From NCBI GenBank assembly GCA_024346835.1, contig AP024866.1, positions 2,232,001 to 2,296,000 on the forward strand: DNA of 64,000 nt, written 5' to 3'. Below are positions 57,209 through 64,000 of this stretch, piece by piece. The first letter of the stretch is position 1, and each line of letters starts with the position of its first letter. Position numbers and translations under genes: made by a program. The notes below the pieces were generated by a model. It was not told the DNA's origin. It worked only from the letters and a program-made list of their open reading frames with translations, and did not search any database. Source of the DNA: Vibrio comitans (lineage in GTDB: Bacteria > Pseudomonadota > Gammaproteobacteria > Enterobacterales > Vibrionaceae).

Positions 57209-58018
57209 CTAGTGTAAGACCACTGGCTCATCGTTAATTGATTTTAACTGTAACTTGAGCATGTCAGCCGCTGGATCGTGGGGACATTTCTCAATGAAAA
57301 ACTCGTAATCTTTGCGTGCAATCTGGAAGCAATTGAGCTGCTGATAGATGAAGCCTCTATCGCGAATCTCATACGGGTCTTCAGGTACCAAGCTAAGCGC
57401 AAGATTGCTACACGCCAAAGCTTGAGTATAGCGCTCCTCACGCATAAGAGCGCCTTTCAGCACACCTAGCCAGCGTCCGATAATGGTAGAGGTATCAGCA
57501 ATCGACAAGTGCTCAGGTTTAAGCATGGCCGCATTACCCTCAGCACCTTTAAGCCAAGATTGTAAGGTATGCTTAGCCACATACTCGCCATTAAACGGAT
57601 TCACATAATCAGGCTTCATATCAGGCCATTTAACGACTAACAAGAATTGAGTTGGAAAGCTTACGCCCTCAATTGGAAACCCAAGTTTGCGACCTAAATA
57701 CAACAGTAGTGCCCCAAGGCTGACCGGGATACCCTTCTTACGTTGTAAAACCTTTTCTACAAACGCGTTTTCAGAAGAAAAGTAGTTTTCGTAGTCACCC
57801 TGAAAGCCCCACTCTTGGTAGAACATACGCAATAAGGCATCAAAGCGCGCCTTCTCGCTTGTCTCTCTCGATAAAACCTGTTCCGCTTCATCAAGCATCT
57901 TTTCTAATTGCAGCTCAACCCAAGTAGCATTAATGCTAGGGTCGACCTCTGAACAAAGACGCAGTGCGCCTTCGACCAATTCTAAATCATCAAGACCGTT
58001 AAACCACAGATCTGACAT
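57209..58018 (-). CDS. sirB1: SirB1-family transglutaminase-like/TPR protein
   Basis: 269 residues. The N-terminal half matches the SirB1/transglutaminase-like fold (MFYQEWGFQGDYENYFSSENAFVEKVLQRKKGIPVSLGALLLYLGRKLGFPIEGVSFPTQFLL region), and the C-terminus contains TPR-like helices (YTQALACSNLALSLVPEDPYE). Biochemical role unknown. ATG 58018. Starts three bases after the sirB2 stop, in the conserved enterobacterial and Vibrio order between prmC and kdsA. Confidence 0.88.
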   Translation of the reverse strand: MSDLWFNGLDDLELVEGALRLCSEVDPSINATWVELQLEKMLDEAEQVLSRETSEKARFDALLRMFYQEWGFQGDYENYFSSENAFVEKVLQRKKGIPVSLGALLLYLGRKLGFPIEGVSFPTQFLLVVKWPDMKPDYVNPFNGEYVAKHTLQSWLKGAEGNAAMLKPEHLSIADTSTIIGRWLGVLKGALMREERYTQALACSNLALSLVPEDPYEIRDRGFIYQQLNCFQIARKDYEFFIEKCPHDPAADMLKLQLKSINDEPVVLH

Positions 58019-58021
58019 TGT

Positions 58022-58405
58022 TTACCCCATAAACATTGGCATTTTCGTCATACCAATCTTGAATGCCATCAATAACCAGCCCATAGCACCTAAGAAAGCA
58101 AAGCCACGTAGCAATTGGTTTTTGCCCATACGCAGTGCAAACACGCCGAGCGCAATGTAGGCCAATAACGCGGTGAATTTCTCTGATAACCATTCAGAGC
58201 CAGGGGCAAATGGAACCCAACCTGTCACAAACAGCAACATGATGCCTGATAAGATCAGCAAACCATTTACGGCATGTGGTGCAACTTTAATGAAAGTCTT
58301 GTTTTGTAGCGGTGACTTGGTCACCATCAAGATATACTGAGTTAGAAACAATCCCGCGCTCAGTGCTATCAACATTAGATGAATATGCTTTAATCCAACG
58401 TACAT
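58022..58405 (-). CDS. sirB2: SirB2-family membrane protein
   Basis: 127 residues with four hydrophobic helices (HLMLIALSAGLFLTQYILM; NGLLILSGIMLLFVTGW; FTALLAYIALGVFALRMG; AFLGAMGWLLMAFKIGM), the standard plan of SirB2/invasion-gene-expression-upregulator family proteins. Molecular role unknown. ATG 58405 overlaps the last base of the prmC stop codon, so the two are translationally coupled. Confidence 0.88.
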   Translation of the reverse strand: MYVGLKHIHLMLIALSAGLFLTQYILMVTKSPLQNKTFIKVAPHAVNGLLILSGIMLLFVTGWVPFAPGSEWLSEKFTALLAYIALGVFALRMGKNQLLRGFAFLGAMGWLLMAFKIGMTKMPMFMG

Positions 58406-59262
58406 TAATTTCTTCCTTTAAATTGGCCTAAGGTCACTCTATCTTGACCCGCATAGTCTTGTTCAGTAGAAACGGACTCGTAGCCCATCTCTGTAAGAAT
58501 TTGTCGTGTTGCTTCGCCTTGATCATAGCCGTGCTCCATGAGCAACCAGCCATTCTCCGCAAGATACTTCGTGGCATGCAATGCAATATGCCTAAGATCC
58601 GCTAAACCATTTTCCTTAGCCACCAGTGCCGAGTCTGGTTCAAAACGAACATCCCCTATAGCTAAATGTGGATCTTGCTCGTCAATGTAAGGAGGATTGG
58701 ATACGATAATCTGGAATGGCCCCTCATTGACAACAGGTTCAAACCAACTGCCCTGCAAGAATCGGGCATTACGAATACCCAATTGGCTCGCATTTTCTGT
58801 TGCAAGAGCCTGAGCATCCGCCTGAATATCAACACCGATAAACTCAAAGTGGGGACATTCTGATGCTAAGGCAAGCGCTATAGCGCCAGTGCCAGTGCCA
58901 AGATCTAACCCTTTACCTGACTCTGAATCTATTTTCTCTAATGCCAACTCAACCAAGCGTTCCGTGTCTGGGCGAGGGATTAAAGTGGTAGGAGAAACCT
59001 TTAAAGGTAGCGACCAAAACTCTCGCTCACCGGTAATATAAGCAACTGGCTCGCCACTAACTCGGCGCTCGATAAAGACATTAAAATCTTCATTCTGCTC
59101 TTCTGTTAGGGCTTTTTCTGGCCACGTTAGCAAATAACTGCGCGGCTTCTGCAATACATGACAAAGCAGTACTGATGCATCAAGCTTCGCTGAATCAGCG
59201 CCGGACTCGGTTAACAAGAGAGTCGCTGCAACGAGCGACTCTTGAATACTAGGCAAAGACAC
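58405..59262 (-). CDS. prmC: Peptide chain release factor N5-glutamine methyltransferase PrmC
   Basis: 285 residues. SAM-binding LDLGTGTGAIALALASE and the catalytic NPPY (VSNPPYIDEQDPH). Methylates the Gln of the GGQ motif in release factors RF1/RF2; RF1 (prfA) is the gene immediately upstream (three-base gap). N-terminal helical domain recognises the release factor. ATG 59262. Confidence 0.96.
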   Translation of the reverse strand: MSLPSIQESLVAATLLLTESGADSAKLDASVLLCHVLQKPRSYLLTWPEKALTEEQNEDFNVFIERRVSGEPVAYITGEREFWSLPLKVSPTTLIPRPDTERLVELALEKIDSESGKGLDLGTGTGAIALALASECPHFEFIGVDIQADAQALATENASQLGIRNARFLQGSWFEPVVNEGPFQIIVSNPPYIDEQDPHLAIGDVRFEPDSALVAKENGLADLRHIALHATKYLAENGWLLMEHGYDQGEATRQILTEMGYESVSTEQDYAGQDRVTLGQFKGRN

Positions 59263-59265
59263 GAA

Positions 59266-60354
59266 TTAGCCGTGCTCAGACAGCGCAGCTAGCTGATCAG
59301 CTTGGTGCTCAGTCATCACAGGGTCGATAAGCGCGTGCATATCCCCCTCTAACACCTCGTTTAGACGATAAAGAGTTAGGTTGATACGGTGATCAGATAC
59401 GCGGCCTTGTGGGTAGTTATAGGTACGAATACGGTCACTACGGTCACCTGAACCCAGTAGGTTACGACGAGTATCAGAAACCTCTGCTGCACGCTTAGCT
59501 TCTTCTGCCTGAATAATACGAGCCGCTAGCACAGACATCGCCTTCGCTTTGTTCTTATGCTGTGAACGCTCGTCCTGACATTCAACCACAGTACCGGTTG
59601 GCAAGTGGGTAATACGAATTGCAGAGTCAGTGGTGTTAACGTGCTGACCACCCGCGCCAGATGCACGGAAGGTATCAATCTTAAGATCGCCTGCTTTAAT
59701 CTCTGGCAGATCCGCTTCAGGGATCTCTGGCATGATCGCAACAGTACATGCTGAAGTATGTACACGACCTTGAGATTCAGTCTCTGGTACACGCTGCACA
59801 CGGTGACCACCTGATTCAAACTTCATGGTGCCATACACACCATCGCCTGAAATCTTAGCGATAACTTCTTTATAACCGCCTTGCTCTGATTCGTTAGCAC
59901 TCATCACTTCAACGCGCCAACCTTTCTTCTCCGCAAACTTAGAGTACATACGGAAAAGGTTACCCGCGAAAATGCCCGCTTCATCGCCACCCGCACCAGC
60001 GCGGATTTCAAGGAAACAGTTACGCTCATCGTTTGGATCTTTAGGTAGCAATAAGATTTGCAGCTCATCAGTCAAAGACTCGATGTTTGCTTTTGCATCT
60101 TTGATTTCTTCCTGAGCCATTTCTTTCATCTCAGGATCATCTTCGTTCGCCATCTCTTGCGCCGCTTCAAGATCTTCTTGAGCTTGCTGGTAGGCTTGGA
60201 AGCACTTAGTGACTTCCTCTAGCTGAGAATACTCTTTTGATAGTGCGCGGAACTTGTTTTGATCACCAATAACGTCGGGATCACCAAGCAGGTGCTGCAC
60301 TTCTTCGTAACGCTCAACCAGCGTTTCTAACTTCACTAAAATCGATGCTTTCAT
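59266..60354 (-). CDS. prfA: Peptide chain release factor 1
   Basis: 362 residues; recognises UAG and UAA and releases the nascent chain. The catalytic motif [20 protein letters not shown] is intact and the codon-recognition PxT-type region is seen as [20 protein letters not shown] 60354. Sixteen bp after hemA, in the same operon as in E. coli. Confidence 0.97.
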   Translation of the reverse strand: MKASILVKLETLVERYEEVQHLLGDPDVIGDQNKFRALSKEYSQLEEVTKCFQAYQQAQEDLEAAQEMANEDDPEMKEMAQEEIKDAKANIESLTDELQILLLPKDPNDERNCFLEIRAGAGGDEAGIFAGNLFRMYSKFAEKKGWRVEVMSANESEQGGYKEVIAKISGDGVYGTMKFESGGHRVQRVPETESQGRVHTSACTVAIMPEIPEADLPEIKAGDLKIDTFRASGAGGQHVNTTDSAIRITHLPTGTVVECQDERSQHKNKAKAMSVLAARIIQAEEAKRAAEVSDTRRNLLGSGDRSDRIRTYNYPQGRVSDHRINLTLYRLNEVLEGDMHALIDPVMTEHQADQLAALSEHG

Positions 60355-60370
60355 ATTCTTCTTAAATTAG

Positions 60371-61627
60371 TTAAAGGTCTTCAAGACCTAGGCTCTTTCT
60401 CAATACAGCCAAATCATCCAACTCTCCCTTCTCAGCCGCCTCTTGAAGCGCCTTAGTTGGGGCGTGGATAAGCTTATTGGTTAATTTGTTGCTTAACTCT
60501 AGTAATACTTTTTCTGGATCACCACCAGTGTTCAAAGCTTGCAAGCTCTTTGCGAGCAAATCCTGTCTTATCGTGTGAGATGCACGGCGATAGTCTCTAA
60601 TGCTTTCTACTGCTTTGCGAGAACGCAACCAGCTTTGAAACTCTTTGCTCTCAATACCGATGATTTTTTCAGCTTGAACCGCTTCTGCTCTACGCTGTTC
60701 AATGTTCTGATCAATGATGGACTGCAGGTCATCAACCGTATAAAGGTATGCGTCGCTTAACTCTGACACCTCTGACTCAATATCACGAGGGACTGCGATA
60801 TCGATAAACAATATTGGCTTATGCCGACGAGACTTAAGTGCGCTTTCAACCATCCCCTTACCAATAATAGGCAAAGGACTGGCAGTAGAGCTGATCACTA
60901 TGTCTGCTTGTACTAGCGCCGTAGGAATCTCACTTAAGCTCACTACCTGCGCATCGAACTGCGATGCTAGGCCTGCTGCTCGCTCCTTAGTTCGATTAGC
61001 TACGGTCATTTGAGTGCATCCATTGTCCGACAAATGCTTGGCCACCAATTCAATGGTTTCACCGGCACCGACTAGCAATACTCGTGAGCGATCTAATGAC
61101 TCAAAAATGTGTTTTGCTAGCGTGCATGCCGCATAAGCAACGGATACAGCATTACCACCAATGTCCGTTTCAGTACGAACGCGCTTAGCAACAGAGAAAG
61201 CCTTTTGAAAAAGCTTATCAAGGTTACCTTGCACCGCTTGATGCTCTTTCGCATCAGCGTAGGCTTGCTTTACTTGTCCCAAGATTTGAGGCTCGCCCAA
61301 AACCAGAGAGTCCAGTCCACACGACACCCGCATTAGATGTTGGATAGCCTGCTCATCACTATGTGTGTAAAGGCTTGGTTTTAAATCACCATCATCAACC
61401 TGATGAAAGTCAATCAACCAATCAACAATATCGCTGCTTGCTTGTGCATCAACATCGACATAGAGCTCAGTGCGATTACACGTAGATAAGATCACACTGC
61501 CACTGACCACAGGCATTGATTGCAACTGCTGCAAGGCATCGCTCATCTTATCTGGAGAAAACGCGACTTTCTCTCTCAGTTCCACCGAGGCGGTATTGTG
61601 ATTGATTCCTATGGTCAATAGAGACAT
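60371..61627 (-). CDS. hemA: Glutamyl-tRNA reductase
   Basis: 418 residues; reduces glutamyl-tRNA-Glu to glutamate-1-semialdehyde, the first committed step of C5 tetrapyrrole synthesis. Active-site Cys50 in [30 protein letters not shown] and the NADPH site [20 protein letters not shown] 61627. First gene of the operon leading to kdsA, divergent from lolB across 116 bp. Confidence 0.97.
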   Translation of the reverse strand: MSLLTIGINHNTASVELREKVAFSPDKMSDALQQLQSMPVVSGSVILSTCNRTELYVDVDAQASSDIVDWLIDFHQVDDGDLKPSLYTHSDEQAIQHLMRVSCGLDSLVLGEPQILGQVKQAYADAKEHQAVQGNLDKLFQKAFSVAKRVRTETDIGGNAVSVAYAACTLAKHIFESLDRSRVLLVGAGETIELVAKHLSDNGCTQMTVANRTKERAAGLASQFDAQVVSLSEIPTALVQADIVISSTASPLPIIGKGMVESALKSRRHKPILFIDIAVPRDIESEVSELSDAYLYTVDDLQSIIDQNIEQRRAEAVQAEKIIGIESKEFQSWLRSRKAVESIRDYRRASHTIRQDLLAKSLQALNTGGDPEKVLLELSNKLTNKLIHAPTKALQEAAEKGELDDLAVLRKSLGLEDL

Positions 61628-61743
61628 GGACTACTTAGACATGGACAAAACAAAACCGCAATTTTACTTGAACCACTACAGCAATAAAAGAGGCTTTATT
61701 GTATCATTGGCACAAACCTTGAATCAGAACTCTCATTCTTGAC

Positions 61744-62370
61744 ATGCAAATGACTCAAATATCTCTTTTTTCTAAATGGTTGGTTAGGTTTACACCAATT
61801 GTTTTGGTCTTGTTTTTATTTGGCTGTGAAACGACACAGCACATGCCTACGCACAGTGTGGAATATCAAGACCATCAGCAAAAGCTTTCCGCTCTGACTC
61901 ATTTTCGCATCACTGGAAAGCTGGGTTACATAGACCCAACCCAGCGCCAAAGCCTTAATTTCCATTGGAAACAGTCTCCCGAGAAAAGTGAATTACGCCT
62001 TTCAACCTTTTTAGGAAAAACTGTGCTGAATCTGGTGATCGATGAAGAAGGGGCAAAAGTAACCGACATTGATGGCAATCGCTACTTTGACAAAGATGCC
62101 GACTTACTTTTCTATCAACTGACAGGAATGCGCCTACCTATCGTTTATATGCAAGACTGGATCAAAGGGCAGCCTACGGCGGCAGATAACTTCCAAGTAG
62201 CCGACAACGGTACTTTGCTTTCTCTACAGCAAACTCGCGCGGAGCAAACTTGGTTAATGGATTATAAAGGCTACCAAGAAAACGATAATGTTATTCTTCC
62301 CAATAGAATGACCCTCTCTCGTGATCCTATTAAGTTAAATATCGCTGTTAGCAAGTGGGAGATTCAATGA
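61744..62370 (+). CDS. lolB: Outer-membrane lipoprotein receptor LolB
   Basis: 208 residues. Lipoprotein signal ending VLVLFLFGC (lipobox LFGC), then the LolB fold: [40 protein letters not shown], and [17 protein letters not shown]. Accepts lipoproteins from LolA and inserts them in the outer membrane. ATG 61744, with a second in-frame ATG at 61750. Its stop overlaps the ispE start (ATGA). Confidence 0.93.
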   Translation: MQMTQISLFSKWLVRFTPIVLVLFLFGCETTQHMPTHSVEYQDHQQKLSALTHFRITGKLGYIDPTQRQSLNFHWKQSPEKSELRLSTFLGKTVLNLVIDEEGAKVTDIDGNRYFDKDADLLFYQLTGMRLPIVYMQDWIKGQPTAADNFQVADNGTLLSLQQTRAEQTWLMDYKGYQENDNVILPNRMTLSRDPIKLNIAVSKWEIQ

Positions 62371-63236
62371 TAACCACAGCCACCACTTGGCCCTCTCCTG
62401 CCAAGCTTAATCTTTTTCTTTACATTACGGGTCGTCGTGCAAACGGCTACCACGAGCTGCAAACCTTATTTCAGTTCATTAACTTCGGTGACGAGCTCAC
62501 GATTTCAGCCAATGACAGTGGAAAGATTACGGTTGCTCCTGAGCTTGCCGGTGTGCCGCTAGAGCAAAATCTTATCTGGAAAGCTGCAACGGCGTTGCAA
62601 GCACACTCACAATGTCGATTCGGTGCAGACATCCACATAAAGAAAGTACTTCCTATGGGAGGTGGTATCGGTGGCGGTTCTTCGAATGCTGCAACGACTT
62701 TAGTTGCCCTTAACTATTTATGGGATTTGGATATCCCTCTGCCACAATTAGCAGAGATTGGATTAAGCTTAGGTGCAGATGTTCCGGTATTTGTGCAAGG
62801 CTTTGCTGCCTTTGCTGAAGGCGTCGGTGAGAATCTGACCCAGGTTACTCCTGCAGAAAAGTGGTATTTAGTGGTAAGACCGGACGTGAGCATTGCCACT
62901 GTAGATATTTTTACTCATCCAGATCTGACGCGAGATACCAAAAAACGTAGCTGGAATGAACTAGATAGCAGTCCTTACGAAAACGATTGCGAAAAAATAG
63001 TGCGTTTACTGTACCCAGAGGTTGATAAGCAACTTTCATGGCTGTTACAATACGCGCCGTCAAGATTGACGGGGACAGGATCTTGCGTTTTTGCTGAGTT
63101 TGATACTCAATCGGAAGCAGAAACCATATTAAGACAACTCCCCGAAAATACAACAGCATTTGTTGCACAAGGAAACAATATTTCTCCTTTGCACCTGACA
63201 TTGGCGCAGTTTACTGCCCAAACACTACCCAATTAA
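62367..63236 (+). CDS. ispE: 4-diphosphocytidyl-2-C-methyl-D-erythritol kinase
   Basis: 289-residue GHMP kinase of the MEP isoprenoid pathway. [28 protein letters not shown] at the start, the ATP loop [17 protein letters not shown] and GADVPVFV; the C-terminal [13 protein letters not shown] closes the fold. ATG 62367 preferred over an upstream in-frame GTG (62355) because GGGAG precedes it and it overlaps the lolB stop by four bases, the usual coupling. Confidence 0.96.
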   Translation: MITTATTWPSPAKLNLFLYITGRRANGYHELQTLFQFINFGDELTISANDSGKITVAPELAGVPLEQNLIWKAATALQAHSQCRFGADIHIKKVLPMGGGIGGGSSNAATTLVALNYLWDLDIPLPQLAEIGLSLGADVPVFVQGFAAFAEGVGENLTQVTPAEKWYLVVRPDVSIATVDIFTHPDLTRDTKKRSWNELDSSPYENDCEKIVRLLYPEVDKQLSWLLQYAPSRLTGTGSCVFAEFDTQSEAETILRQLPENTTAFVAQGNNISPLHLTLAQFTAQTLPN

Positions 63237-63262
63237 CTGGACGCAACCTTGAGGTTTCCACC

Positions 63263-64000
63263 GTGCCTGATATGAAGCTATTTGCTGGTAACGCAACACC
63301 TGAACTAGCCCAACGCATTGCTGATCGCCTATACATTTCTCTAGGTGATGCTACTGTAGACCGTTTTTCTGACGGCGAAGTCGCTGTACAAATTAATGAA
63401 AACGTTCGTGGTAGCGATGTATTTATCATCCAATCAACGTGCGCACCTACCAATGACAACCTAATGGAATTGGTGGTAATGATCGACGCTATGCGTCGTG
63501 CTTCTGCTGGCCGTATTACAGCTGTAATCCCTTACTTTGGCTATGCTCGCCAAGATCGCCGCGTGCGCTCTGCTCGTGTGCCAATCACGGCTAAAGTAGT
63601 CGCTGACTTCTTGTCTAACGTTGGTGTTGACCGCGTTCTAACTATCGACCTACACGCTGAACAGATTCAAGGCTTCTTCGACGTGCCGGTAGACAACATC
63701 TTCGGTACTCCAGTACTGCTAGAAGACATGGCAAACCGTGGCCTAGAAGATCCTGTAGTTGTTTCTCCAGATCTTGGCGGCGTTGTACGTGCTCGTGCTA
63801 CTGCTAAAGCGCTTGGTGACATCGACATCGCTATCGTAGACAAGCGCCGTCCACGTGCTAACGTTTCAGAAGTAATGAACCTAATCGGTGATGTTGAAGG
63901 TCGCGACTGCGTGATCGTTGACGACATGATTGATACTGGTGGCACTCTGTGTAAAGCAGCTGAAGCTCTTAAAGAGCGCGGCGCTAAGCGTGTATTTGCT
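63263..64000 (+). CDS. prs: Ribose-phosphate pyrophosphokinase, N-terminal part (cut by window edge)
   Basis: Makes PRPP from ribose 5-phosphate and ATP. Starts at GTG 63263, as [18 protein letters not shown], and stays open for 246 codons to the window end; full length is about 315. Seen: [71 protein letters not shown] and the PRPP-binding [12 protein letters not shown]. Follows ispE as in E. coli and Vibrio; TTGAGG lies about eight bases before the start. Confidence 0.96.
   Translation, partial: MPDMKLFAGNATPELAQRIADRLYISLGDATVDRFSDGEVAVQINENVRGSDVFIIQSTCAPTNDNLMELVVMIDAMRRASAGRITAVIPYFGYARQDRRVRSARVPITAKVVADFLSNVGVDRVLTIDLHAEQIQGFFDVPVDNIFGTPVLLEDMANRGLEDPVVVSPDLGGVVRARATAKALGDIDIAIVDKRRPRANVSEVMNLIGDVEGRDCVIVDDMIDTGGTLCKAAEALKERGAKRVFA

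Noticed and set aside
63211..63945. Minus-strand open frames across prs
   Set aside because: They are antisense shadows of the well-conserved prs reading frame.

Overview
The window looks like chromosomal DNA of a marine gammaproteobacterium, most likely Vibrio or a close relative. Grounds: the trigger factor/clpP/clpX/lon/hupB/ppiD block followed by a comEA-type competence gene; a rhombosortase (rrtA) beside yfbR/dgt; the hemA-prfA-prmC-sirB2-sirB1-kdsA operon divergent from lolB-ispE-prs; a chitobiase-type GH20 lipoprotein, a KdgM-like porin and a trimeric porin; and a CsgD/VpsT-like regulator. Species is not assigned. Both ends cut genes: menF (left, 3' part missing) and prs (right, 3' part missing).

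Layout. 0-5.5 kb: menF (partial), alaA, a small MITE-like repeat, yfbR, dgt, tapT and rrtA. 5.5-14.4 kb, all minus strand: comEA, ppiD, hupB, lon, clpX, clpP, tig (protein folding and proteolysis). 14.8-22.7 kb: a signalling cluster with a diguanylate cyclase, an HD-GYP response regulator and a 1795-residue hybrid kinase with several periplasmic solute-binding-like domains. 22.8-26.5 kb: gltX, an unannotated 34-residue membrane peptide, a DUF2797 protein and a KdgM-family porin. 27-33.2 kb: small envelope proteins, a porin, two adjoining heptanucleotide arrays and the GH20 hexosaminidase. 33.8-43.3 kb: a galactoside locus with SSS transporter, GH36 alpha-galactosidase, LacI-type regulator and galETK, plus recognisable operators. 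43.4-45.8 kb: CatB-like acetyltransferase, K+ channel and a small outer-membrane barrel.

46-50.6 kb is the most unusual part. A CsgD/VpsT-like regulator is followed by three small secreted proteins that share a C-terminal Gln-Asn motif, a periplasmic C39 peptidase and, convergently, an outer-membrane barrel. The parts resemble FapD and FapF of the Pseudomonas functional-amyloid system, but no CsgG/CsgA or clear FapB/FapC repeats are seen. I infer an export locus for matrix or amyloid-like proteins, possibly tied to c-di-GMP through the regulator.

50.6-64 kb: tRNA-Pro with a decayed partial copy beside it, a probable small RNA, smrA, rluF, an Lrp/LysE divergent pair, ybaK, a 5'-nucleotidase lipoprotein, then the kdsA-to-hemA operon and lolB-ispE-prs. 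All identifications come from reading the sequence and remembered family features; no database search was run.
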